From positions 1 through 64,000 of the forward strand of contig MSJI02000118.1 in the NCBI GenBank assembly GCA_001931905.2: a DNA stretch of 64,000 bases, given 5' to 3'. The notes beneath the pieces were generated by a model, which made no database searches, was not told where the DNA came from, and was given only the letters and a program-made list of their open reading frames with translations. A program made the position numbers and the translations under genes. The DNA is from Cladosporium sp. IMV 00045. Lineage: Eukaryota; Ascomycota; Dothideomycetes; Cladosporiales; Cladosporiaceae. Below, piece by piece: positions 33,601-42,867 of the stretch. Each line of letters begins with the position of its first letter. The stretch's first letter is position 1.

Positions 33601-35061
33601 ATCATTGCTGCAGGTGCTACGGATGGCAAGGTATACATTTGGGATAAGAGATTCGCAAACCGTAACCAGTTGCCCTTGCACACACTCTCTCACGGCCGAA
33701 CGAAGAATGTCTTGGACCACAACTTGAATCGGGAAGTCGCCGATTCGGGCGTACGCTTCCTGTCATGGTCAGCTACTGGCAACCGACTGTACTCAGGATC
33801 ATCTGACGGTACAGTCAAGATTTGGAACCCGTATCGCACAAGCCAAGACGCTCTCGTCAAGGATATCGCAACGTTCAACTCGGCCATCATATCCGGCGCC
33901 TTCAGTCCAGATTATAGGGATGTACTTATTGGCGAAGAGCAAGGACAGCTGAACCTTTTGGGCATTGACAGAGAGGGTCGATCGGTCAGAGCTGCGAAGA
34001 AGTTCGATCTCTACCCGGCTCCGGTGCCTAAGAAAGCAGGTTCTGATGACAAGTTTGCACCAGCGCGTGAACTGTTGGATAGTGGGGAGATTGAAATCAA
34101 ACCAATGGGTGTTCTTCCAAAGAAACAAGCCGTCCAAGGACCGAACTACCATGGGCCATTCATGAAACCGTCCGCTGACGAGTTTGCTCGACTGTATGAT
34201 GCGCGTCAAAACGCTATGCTGAAGCAGGCTGAGGTGTCATCGACTATGCTGGACCGCGACGATGCCGAAACGGAGAAAGCCGTTAAGAATGCTGAAGCCA
34301 ACGTCAGGCAAATTGAAGAGGCGTTCAAGAAAGCAAAGACAAACAGCCGCGAATATCGAATCCTCGAGCCTCTCGCCACAGAGCATCAGAGAAGTCTACG
34401 AGAAGCCAGGCACGCCTACAAGAAAGATGCCCTAGTCAACGCCATTAAACGCTGCAGAATTGACTGCAACTACCTCCCAACCGCCGGCGATGAGGACGGC
34501 GAAGCACCCGACAACCAACATTCTCAGCAGCGCATTCCTGCATCCCTCCGCTTCCAACACCCACCCCTAGACGCCTCAGACATGACCAACGCCGAAATCC
34601 AAGAAGCCGGCCTAACGAGCAAATGCTGCTCTTGCATGGGTCCAGCAGCGAAGCCCAAGCGCGGCCGTCTGCCAAAATGCGAGAAGTGCACGCTCACCCA
34701 TGCCGGTCTCACAGCTCGCTGCGAGAAATGCGCCGTCCCTATCCGACCCAATCTCGAAGGCCAGCTCGCTTCGAAGAACTTCTGCCAGCGCTGCGAGTTC
34801 CGCTGTTTCCGTTGCGGACAGATGGCTTCTGTGACGCCTCGTGCTGATATTGTGGAATGTGAGCCTTGTGGTGCGGTCTGGGAGGCGGGCGTTTTGGGGT
34901 ATGAGTTGAAGGATTTTGTCAAGTCGAAGGGTGGAAGTGATGAGAAGATTGAGCCGGTCATGGAGAGTCTTGATCAGAGAATGGGGAGGCTTTTTGGTGA
35001 TGAGGAGAGGGAGAGACTTGCTGGTGGGTGGAAGGTGGGGTTGGTTGATGGGTTTGTTTGA
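30685..35061 (+). CDS. Myb/SANT-WD40-zinc ribbon chromatin-type protein (1458 aa)
   Basis: Large, probably nuclear protein in one uninterrupted exon. The N-terminus has a SUMO-interacting-type motif, IDLVSDSEDD (residues 5-14). A disordered region of about 450 residues contains a duplicated TKRRKDD/GQD/AEI unit (about 207-235) and three perfect-length 24-residue repeats starting SSPDE-I/V-PA (about 362, 386 and 410). A Myb/SANT-like domain (about 466-515; W in VSWEAMPSYF) follows. A WD40 propeller spans about 670-1110, with blades such as LLFSAGGDGVVRMYD, IIAAGATDGKVYIWDKR and RLYSGSSDGTVKIWN. Then come a coiled coil (about 1190-1250) and a Cys-rich tail with repeated CxxC pairs (about 1313-1410). 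The WDKR sequence fits the WDxR box of DDB1-CUL4 substrate receptors. A Rik1-associated/DIM-9-like heterochromatin role is a hypothesis only. Confidence 0.8.
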   Translation: MAHETIDLVSDSEDDISASQTAASTLKAFGVRKEKETSQKKRNVGTPPSITQKPQQQVSGANKHHAAPNTATNYQNLPPNASLADILRYGSTNTSTPKSAPITKQRSHPKPSPKTERRFGPLHEERLKRFQEFHNKEAERRGDKATEHRTGLGAITPTKLSGTPLSSILNLPRSGGEIRSTTAGAPVPPKRGPPSPVNGAALPETKRRKDDDGQDKAEIDDLPGTKRRKDDGQDQAEIEDGMQAARRLPLAAMSPALDNETSQRTSSRDSIGLSAKVGYAGPKQEPIYSLQETVSSIESNTALTVPRAATLEGTSSQPISISDSREPSPNVIPAKPAREPELSKVDQTKLSTQNHADQERDSSPDEIPAKPLSKTVMEDLPQSTQSSPDEVPATARSGIIESELPRARESSPDEIPATAPSKIISSDLPPPTQLAEATQVARPPLPSHALTTKPISRKKSGHGGNRGKSYTEEEDARLISLREESNVSWEAMPSYFSGRTQGSLAVHYYTTLKSRGRTLAKPKARKPYGPLPDQTMEASQHDSYVATTDRPESSVSTRRVRTAPKNDGMVSWAAIKKARQSEHNASDIGKAKQPQQNVRVSETETPMTDAPPPVQSLPSVGSDVAYPASVNRILRSRELGGSGGRSWLFKSRMKVSNELQNHVFDTLGPRRYFHGTPRDVTTLAWACDGNRFAAGAIAMDDDSSMQYNGPNNLLLGDVAKNSLIELPEHHVPRPIITNSHNVNSLHAMRETQDPRLFKTVTAVEFSDDGNLLFSAGGDGVVRMYDTNMGVCLSSHKHRAEVSLLAKNPHGVLASACNLTDDGSISILRCDEERLSSVCEFGPSRADVQSSLPISPSALEWGSGVFSNFLLAGFMSESSDDDRLTAGEILLWDSTNGQKIDLPTVRNVFDVAWNPSPSSGSSLFAVAGACAGKRLRSTIECFAPNQGRASRVLQWDCPALDINDLIYCPHDDNIIAAGATDGKVYIWDKRFANRNQLPLHTLSHGRTKNVLDHNLNREVADSGVRFLSWSATGNRLYSGSSDGTVKIWNPYRTSQDALVKDIATFNSAIISGAFSPDYRDVLIGEEQGQLNLLGIDREGRSVRAAKKFDLYPAPVPKKAGSDDKFAPARELLDSGEIEIKPMGVLPKKQAVQGPNYHGPFMKPSADEFARLYDARQNAMLKQAEVSSTMLDRDDAETEKAVKNAEANVRQIEEAFKKAKTNSREYRILEPLATEHQRSLREARHAYKKDALVNAIKRCRIDCNYLPTAGDEDGEAPDNQHSQQRIPASLRFQHPPLDASDMTNAEIQEAGLTSKCCSCMGPAAKPKRGRLPKCEKCTLTHAGLTARCEKCAVPIRPNLEGQLASKNFCQRCEFRCFRCGQMASVTPRADIVECEPCGAVWEAGVLGYELKDFVKSKGGSDEKIEPVMESLDQRMGRLFGDEERERLAGGWKVGLVDGFV

Positions 35062-35403
35062 GCGGTAGGTGTGAGTTTGATACGTTTCATGCGCTCTTCA
35101 GACGTGATTCTCGCTGAGATGCTCAATTGAAGCTCTCGTGGTAAGACATGGGCTTCACTTCTGCAGGTATCCGATGTGAGTCTGTCTCTTCACCAGTCTC
35201 GTCTCACATGCTGCGATGCTCTTCTCGTCTACAAATGTCTTCTCCCTTTTCACTATTATTCTCTTTCCTTCATCTCACAATCATATCACCATACACCCTA
35301 GACCACTTTTGACCACAGTACCAGGCGCAGCATTGCCAACCCCTTCAAGCTATACACCGATACCTTTCCTAAACCTCATTAGGTTCATCTCCACAGTCTC
35401 ACA
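35062..35403. other. Intergenic region upstream of large GTPase 2
   Basis: 342 bases. The last 170 are C/T- and CA-rich promoter-like sequence leading to the ATG at 35404. Confidence 0.6.
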
Positions 35404-38118
35404 ATGAGCAAACAAGACCATTCCAACAAGCGAAAGCGCGATTCCGAAGATGCCGACGAAGAACAGCCGTACAGTGAGACTCAGGAACCGTTCCCTTCTC
35501 ACCCAGCCTTCGACCCGCGCGTCGAGAAATTGAAGAGCAGCGCTACCCATCACATAGATGCGTTACTTCAACATCTAGCAGGAAATGCATCTGTAAGTGC
35601 GGCTTTGCGAAACATGAAAGGGAAGGCCGAGAAGGCTATGAAGATGCGCGAGCCGGATCGACTGATGATTGCGCTGGTGGGCGATACCGGTGCAGGTATG
35701 TGTACACTCTCGCAAAATGACACATCGAACGCTGACAAGTCACAGGCAAGAGCTCTGTGCTCAATGCCGTCACGGACATCCCTGGGCTAGCCAGAGTGGT
35801 GGCCGGTGGCGAAAGCTGCACATCAGTGCCGACCATTTACCTGGATTGCCTGCCCCTGCAAAGCAAAGACAAACCCTACGCTGCCGGCGTTCGATATCTT
35901 ACTATTGACGACTGCTCGATCATGATGCAAGAGTTGCTCGACAACTACAACCTCTGGACTTTCGAGCAAGACAGGAACTGGCCGGCCGAAATGGAAAGCG
36001 AATACAGCCAATCTGCGTCTTCCGCGCTTCAAACGTTCCGGACTTTGTTCTGCCGGAAGGACGACTTCTTCATCGAGGAAGCTGCCAGAGCATCTCTCGA
36101 GGAGGATTACAATGCCATCGACAAGACTTTGCATGGCAGAATGGTTTCCTGGTGCCGTGAGCTCCTTGGTAATCACGTCAATCGTGGCGAAGATTATCAC
36201 TTCGGGGAGTTCGATGATCTTGACGATCTGCGCGAGTTTGTCGATGAACTTACGCTCCCCTCGGAGGACTTTGTTGAACCACATCTTTGGCCGTTGGTCG
36301 AGAGAGTCAGGTAGGTCTCGTCCATATAGCTGAATATTGCCCGCAACACTAACGATCTCTTAGCATCGGAGCACAGAGTTCAAGGGCGCTCAAATGGGTC
36401 ACGATTGCAGACCTTGCAGGTAGGATCTCAAGTCGCCCTTCAGCCTCTTCTAATACTAATTCGTTCTAGGACTGAGCGATACTCACAAAGTTCGCGTGAA
36501 GGCTACTCACCGACACATGTCGAAATGTGACGCCATGTGGTATGTCGCCAGCGTCGACCGCGTGATCACCGACCCTAGATTCGAAGGAGCGATGAGCGAG
36601 TGGGCTGAGCTTTTCCCTAACACTCTCGCCGTCGTCGTCACAAAGACTGATGGTGGCATCGACGACGCACTGGCTAAGAAATTTCGGACGGCAAAGGAAG
36701 ATGTCGAACGGTACTTCACTTTGGGCAAGGAACTCAAGGCTCTAGAGGGAAAGATCAAGGACAAGCGTGCGAGGTCGCTTCGTCTAAGGAAGAGTGGCTC
36801 AGCAGAGTTCTTCGCTGTTGCCGCAGAAGTCGAAGAGCTTCAGACTGATATCGAGAATATCACTTCTGAGCGGCTCTCCACCCTCATGGACGCTCGTAGC
36901 AGGTACATTACGCGCCGGCTCAGGGAGGATAAGCAGAAGTATCTTCCTCAGGGAGTTGAACTTCCCGTCTTCTGCGTTTCCAACTCGCAGTACTTTGCCA
37001 ACAAACAAGTCGACGGCGCAGACGTCAAACTCATCAATCCTGCCGCCACTGGAATCCCTACCCTGCGTGCTTACGCACTGGAACTCGCTGCTCCCGCAAT
37101 CTGGCAGGAAACCAAAGCACACCTCATCTTCCGCGTTGCAGGCTTCTTCTACGGCGCCTACTGCTGGGCAAGAGCAGACCATAAAGAGCGCCGCGACGGC
37201 CTCATGAAATGCATCAAGACAGTGCAGAAACACTGGAACTTCGTCAGTGACCCACTATCCCAGGAAGTCCAGACGTTGCTCGCCAACGAATTCATCAAGA
37301 CTCTGCGCGACGACCAAAAGAAGTCCCTAGAAGGCGCCCTGGAAGCTTTCAGAATCATCTGCGAATGGAACGCAGGCACCTTCCAAGCCTTCTTCCGCAA
37401 AGACGGCAAACACTCCACCAAAGCCGTAGGCAAAGAATGCTGGAATCAATTGTTCCTCCAGGAACAAACAGACTCCTCCCTCCACCCAGCCTGGGAGCGC
37501 GTCACCCCCCGGATCCAGCACACGATCCGCTCCGCCATCGACAGCATCTCCGAAACCCTCTCCTCCCTCCCGGACAAACTCGAGCGGGAACCCGGCTCCG
37601 CGCCACTCCCCGCGCAAGCTTTCCACGAGATGTTCCGTGCGCACGTCGCCGGCATCGACGCCGCGCTGCAGCGCCGCAACAAAGTCTACGAGCACAACCT
37701 GCGCACCATCAAGCGCGACGCGACGGCCGACCAGCCCTCGGCGTACTTCACCAACGCCATGGCGAGCGTGTACGAAGGCAACAAGCGCGTAGGCGGCGCG
37801 GGCTGCACGGCGAGGTGGAAGAAGGCGCTGCACGAGCACCTCACGCTGCCGGGCGGGAAGTCGCCTTTCGCCGTCGCCACGGACGAGCTGGATAAGGCGA
37901 TGACGAACGTGGCCAAGGGCTATGTGAAGGGAATCAGCGAGGACGTGCAAAGCATTCTCGACGATGTCAATCAGCAGATGACGGGCATTCTGGCAGGTGG
38001 AGTGGAGTCGAGGAGGGAAGGGTGGGCGTGCGAGGCGCTCCTCGATGTTCTGAGGGGGATGAGACCGGAGATCAAGAGGGTTGAGAGCGAGATTAGAGCT
38101 CTTGATGCTAGGTCTTGA
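35404..38118 (+). CDS. SLIP-GC/dynamin-like large GTPase, paralog 2 (four exons, 853 aa)
   Basis: Second member of the family at 18812-22097, function unknown. Exons 35404-35695, 35746-36310, 36364-36419 and 36470-38118 (introns 50, 53 and 50 bp) join in frame. Walker A GDTGAGKSS (93-101) is completed by splicing inside the motif; then GGESCTSVPTIYLD (matching GGQSCTCVPTEYQD of paralog 1), the G3 motif DLAG (302-305; Pro of DLPG replaced by Ala), a canonical-looking G4 TKTD (362-365), a basic coiled coil near 390-450 and a helical C-terminal half with KxxVGKECWNQLF. The N-terminus carries a short basic cluster, KRKRD, and lacks the acidic 33-residue repeats of paralog 1. Third positions become strongly G/C-rich in the last kilobase. 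Confidence 0.87.
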
Positions 38119-38857
38119 AGGTGTCTATTCGTGAGATATTGTGAAATTGGGTCGATACAGGAAGGTAAATTGCTTTCTTTCCTGCTGTACAAAGTCCAGT
38201 ACTTCCTGAAATTCACCGGCGTAAGCAGACCTTCCGAACGTGCATAGGTATCATTCTGGAGAAGAAGATGTCCATATATTTTAGATTTCGATGGATGGGA
38301 AGCTTCGAATAATGATGAAATCAAGATGTTCTTCTCAGCGTGATGATTCAATGACATTCGAGACATGCTATCGTAAAAAATGATAATTAGAAAATTGGAG
38401 AAAACAGGGGGGAGGTAAGCAGCAGCAGCAGAAGCAGCACCAACAGCATCAACATCAAAGAAGATGAAAAAAACCAAACAAACAAACATAAAAAAGGAGA
38501 TCGCCGCAACTCCGCACGTGACATGTTAATGCCGCCGTGGCACAACGCCCAGACACCGTCGCGGCAGAACCCTTTTTCGACTGTCATTTCAAAGCTTCGT
38601 CTGCTCCGAGAAGCTCTCGCATGTTGCTCGTTTCAGAAATCATGGCGAGAAGGGTGAGGTGAAAACGCAGAATGCAAGATGCAGAATGCACATGCACATG
38701 CCTTTCGAGAAACCTCATGCCCCAAACTCGCCTCCTAAGCACAAACCGGCTTTCCTCTAAACTCCCTCGCAGCGCGCGTGCATACTCCGTTTGTTCCCTT
38801 TGTTTCATGTGATGTGTGTATTTTGTTGTGGTTTTGAGAAATGATGCTGGGTTTCCT
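38119..38857. other. Convergent 3' region between large GTPase 2 and Rab11
   Basis: 739 bases of shared 3' flank. It contains AT-rich and (CAG/CAA)-like simple stretches near 38415-38500. No gene recognised. Confidence 0.6.
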
Positions 38858-39678
38858 CTAGCAGCACTGGCCCTTCTTGGTTGCGTCGCCGGGCGGGTTG
38901 CTCGGGCCAAGGGGGACTGATGTGCCGGGTCCGGGTGCGTTGCTCGCCTCACCCTGGTCGAGAGCCTTTGAGGAGACGATGCGGTAGATTTCTGTGAAGT
39001 TCTTTTGTCAGTATGGGCTTTGTTCATGTCCATGCTCGTCCTTTCGGTCCGAGGCCGCGTGTCCTCATCCGTGCGCCAAAGACGTACCTGTAAGTTCGTT
39101 CTGGAAGGCCAGCTCGACGTTGCTCGCGTCCAAAGCAGAAGTCTCGATGAAGCTCAGGCCGTTCTCGCTGGCGAACTGCTTGGCCTCCTCTGTGGGCACG
39201 GCGCGGAGGTGTCTCAAATCGCTCTTGTTTCCGACCAGCATAATGACGATGTTAGTGTCGGCATGGTCGCGCAGCTCTTTCAGCCAGCGGGTGACGTTCT
39301 CGTAGGTCTGGTGCTTGGAGATGTCGTAAACGAGGAGGGCGCCGACGGCACCACGGTAGTAGGCGCTGGTGATGGCGCGGTAGCGCTCCTGGCCGGCGGT
39401 GTCCCAGATCTGAGCCTTGATGGTCTTGTTGTCGACCTGGATGCTGCGAGTGGCGAACTCGACGCCGATGGTGGACTTGCTGTCGAGGTTGAATTCGTTG
39501 CGGGTGAAACGCGAGAGCAGGTTGGATTTACCAACGCCAGAGTCTCCAATCAGGACCACCTTGAAGAGGAACTGTTGACAGGTGTTAGTAAGATGTCGTG
39601 CGATCGCTGTCGTGTGACCGTGGTACGAAGCGGACAGGAGGCGGTGGGCATGCGTACATCGTACTCGTCGTTGGCCAT
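38858..39678 (-). CDS. Rab11/Ypt31-type small GTPase (three exons, 212 aa)
   Basis: Rab GTPase of recycling endosomes and late Golgi-to-surface traffic. Exons 39678-39658 (MANDEYD only), 39571-39088 and 38991-38858 join in frame; introns are 86 and 96 bp. Motifs: G1 GDSGVGKS (16-23), switch I STIGVEF, G3 [14 protein letters not shown]4 NKSDL, G5 ETSA, and the Rab11 signatures [19 protein letters not shown] and [13 protein letters not shown], with QNEL in place of the more usual QNIL. The C-terminus GQCC is a double-cysteine geranylgeranylation site. The first exon holds just seven codons, so the open frame of the middle exon alone shows a false N-terminus reading into the intron. Confidence 0.96.
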
Positions 39679-40251
39679 GGTGGCAGTGGGGGGTGTTTGG
39701 GGGGTTGAATGAAGGCGGTGGAGGGGTCAAACGGTGTAGCTCCGCGCGGTGTGATGATGTCGCCGTCGGTGAGCGCAAGGGACGGGTGGAGGGTGAGGCT
39801 GAGGTATGCGCCAAGAGTCGTCGTTGCAGTGAATGGGGTGAGATAAGGATAGGTGTGAGATTGTGTTGTTGGTGGTGAGGCAGCTGGATCCCTTAGGCAG
39901 GAGTTGTTCAGAGCAGCCAGCCAGCATCCACCAGCCCACCCCCCGGACTGCCACTGACCACGGCTTGGCACGTAGCAGCGCAACAGCGCGCCCGGAACTA
40001 GATGCTAGTAGGACGACCCGCGAAAGTCTCCATAACCAATGCCGACTTTAGCCAACGAGAATATGAACCTGCCCGTGTCATGGGTTGATTGTTGCGACTC
40101 CTAGGACAGCAACGCTGTGCCTACATGGAATTTTGAGATACAACGGAACTCTCCTCAGGAAATTGACCAACTTAAGGTGGTAAACACCTGCCTCGACTGA
40201 GATCACAATAAAAGAAAACAGAAAGAATCAAACCAACCGAAATTCAACACC
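39679..40251. other. Divergent promoter between Rab11 and SSL1
   Basis: 573 bases between divergent housekeeping genes. A/G-rich sequence (40200-40240) precedes the SSL1 ATG. No gene recognised. Confidence 0.6.
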
Positions 40252-41671
40252 ATGGCAGACTCCGACAACGAATATTCAGACGACGATATCGTCACCGGGA
40301 AGGGGAGAGCGGCCGCATCAAATCCCAAGCGTGCTCACGCGAGATGGGAGAATCTCGCCACCAAAACACACGACCTTGGAGATGCAAACGGTAACATCGA
40401 GAGTGTATTGGGAGGCATCGAGGAGGCCAACAAGCGAAGACGGTATGTTGCGACGTCGGTTTATTCAAACAAGAACACACATGGCTCATACGTTCACTAG
40501 GCTGCTCAAGGACACAACACCCCTACAAAGAGGCATCATCCGACACACCCTCCTCATCCTCGACCTCTCCTCCGCCATGAACGAAAAAGACCTCCGACCA
40601 ACGCGCTACCTCCTAACAATCACCAACGCCGTCAACTTCATCCGCGAATTCTTCGAGCAAAACCCCATCTCCCAGCTCGGCATCCTCGGCATGCGAGAAG
40701 GCGTCGCCACCCGTGTGAGCGACATGAGCGGCAACCCCAACGACCACATCACCGCCGTCCGGAACCTCCGCAGCCTCGAACCCAAAGGCAATCCCTCCTT
40801 GCAGAACGCACTCGAAATGGCCCGCGCAGCACTCTACCACACGCCATCGCACGGCACGCGCGAAGTGGTCATCGTCCTCGGCGCGCTCCTGACCAGCGAC
40901 CCAGGCGACATCCACGACACGATCAAAGCGTGCATCAAAGACCGCGTGCGCGTCAGCATCATCGGGCTCGCGGCGCAAATGCACATCTGCGCCGAAATCT
41001 GCCGCAAAACCAACGCCGGCGACGAGGGCTGCTACAGCGTCGCCGTCGACGAAGTGCACTACCGCGAACTGCTCATGGGAATCACCACGCCGCCGGTGAT
41101 GCGCGCCACAGACGCCGAAACGCAGCGCCACAACCAGGCCGCCCTGCTGATGATGGGCTTCCCCTCGCGCATCACCGAAGATCAACCCACGCTCTGCGCC
41201 TGCCACGGCAAGCTCACGCGCGGCGGATACCTGTGCTCCCGCTGCTCGGCAAAAGTCTGCAACCTCCCCGCGACCTGCCCCACGTGCGACCTCACCCTCA
41301 TCCTGTCGACTCACCTGGCGCGATCCTACCACCACCTCTTCCCACTGCGCAACTGGGTCGAAGTCTCCTGGGCGCGAGCGCGCGAAGCGGGCAGCACGCA
41401 GTGTTTCGGGTGCCTGGCGGCGTTTCCGCGCGCGAGCGAGAATGAGGAAGCGGCGAAGCGGGCGGAGGGGGCGAGCGAGTCGAGTCGTTATGAGTGTGAG
41501 ACGTGCGGGAATCACTTTTGTATCGACTGTGATGTGTTTTGTCATGAGGTTGTGCATAATTGTCCCGGGTGTCAGAGTAGTGTGCATTTACCTGGGGTGG
41601 AGGCGGGGGAGGAGGTGAATGGGAATGGGAATGGGAATGGGAATGGGGAGGCGATGGAGATGGGTGCGTAG
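40252..41671 (+). CDS. SSL1: TFIIH subunit Ssl1/p44 (two exons, 453 aa)
   Basis: Core TFIIH subunit for transcription initiation and nucleotide excision repair; regulates the Rad3/XPD helicase. Exons 40252-40442 and 40501-41671 (58-bp intron, gtatgt...actag) restore NKRRRLLKDTTPLQRGIIRH. A von Willebrand A domain (about residues 70-240) begins HTLLILDLSSAM, followed by a first zinc-binding set CACHGKLTRGGYLCSRC...CPTC (about 296-325) and a C-terminal RING-like C4C4 set CFGC...CETCGNHFCIDCDVFCH...CPGC (about 365-415). The chain ends with an acidic tail holding five NG repeats encoded by GGGAAT hexamers. Order and spacing match p44. Confidence 0.95.
41618..41647. repeat. In-frame GGGAAT hexanucleotide repeat in SSL1
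   Basis: About five GGGAAT units at the 3' end of SSL1 give an (Asn-Gly)5 tail. The hexamer length keeps the frame on slippage. Confidence 0.85.
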
Positions 41672-42867
41672 GGTGGAGGGTATGGAGAAGAGCATGGTGG
41701 TCTGGTCAATCAAGGCCATTAGTGATACTCGCATGGCACTTTCGATTAGCATTGACATCTTCACTTTCAAATCAGCAACAGAGCAACGCACACCACAAAA
41801 AGGAAAAGAAGAAGAAGAAGAAGAAGAAGAAGAAGAAGAACGTTGGTGGCAAAGAGCCTTTTTATTCGTTATCTTACAACACAAGAAGATATCCCAAATC
41901 CAAACACAAATAAAAGCACAAAAGTCTCACAGAAGATATCCTTCGTTCCTCGATCAACCATGTTGAGTCTCCAAACATATCACTGACTGGACTCCACTAG
42001 ACTCCCCTTGCGGTCGATAGAATTGCTGCATCGATGACGCGTGCCGAAGGGATGATAAGAGGAAGGAGACGAAGGAATCTTCGAGAAGAGAAAGAGCAAC
42101 GCCCAGTGTCCAGATTCAAAGTGAAGTCATCATCGTTTCAGTTGTTTTCTTTTCGTGTCCAAAAAAGGAGAGGGTGATGAACGAGCGAAGAGCGGCTGCA
42201 TCTGTCGCGGAAGGTGTACACGTTCACACGCGTGGCCTCGTGATGTCCTTGAGCCTGCCGTGCCCGGTGGTTTCTCGCCTGCGGTAGGAGATAAAACTTT
42301 CCTGAAGGTACAATGCGCCCTCTTGAAAGGCCAAGAATCTGTGCAGAAGTCGGGGCTTAAGCGAAGCGTCGAGAAGGCGAGGCATTGGCGTTGAGCTCGT
42401 GCTTTCGTATACGATATAGCTTTTCTTTGATAATTCATACTGCGAAGAAAATAGAAGCCGCGTGCGTTGTGATGGCGAAGGGGTACATGTGTCGATTTTG
42501 TTGAATTTGGTAGTGTGAATGCAAACGCCGGGGATGATGATAGAGAAAAAGAAAAGAAAAGAAAGTCGGTTCTCAATTTCATATGGGCTGCTTCCCTGTA
42601 GGTTAGTACAGTTGGGAAGTTGCGCCTCTTATGGACGCCCGTGCCAAGTGTTGGTACAAGCCTGACTGCTCTGACCTGTGAGTGCAAAGCGTCGAGGATG
42701 TTGAATTGGGAGCCCAATGTTTACGCCGTATGCAAATGCAAAGGTTGCGCGCTCTAGTTGTGGCAAGAAAGAGTCGTGGTTGGCCGTTAATACGTGTTCG
42801 TAGCTCATGGTCTCGATAGAGAGGGTTGTAATGTTACAATTGAGCATTCTGGCGCAGGGCGATGAGC
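41672..42867. other. Convergent 3' region between SSL1 and the Pumilio gene
   Basis: 1.2 kb with a (GAA)n microsatellite at 41806-41840. Open frames here are low-complexity or featureless. A 3' leader of the Pumilio mRNA probably occupies part of it. Confidence 0.6.
41806..41840. repeat. (AAG)n microsatellite
   Basis: About 35 bases of uninterrupted AAG/GAA repeat, 135 bases after the SSL1 stop. Confidence 0.95.

Noticed and set aside
37327..37950. 207-codon minus-strand frame within GTPase paralog 2
   Set aside because: Caused by strong G/C third positions at the 3' part of the gene; composition is Val/Gly/Arg-rich shadow.
40613..41587. 324-codon open frame antisense to SSL1
   Set aside because: Opposite strand of the vWA and zinc-binding codons; no start context and no domain.
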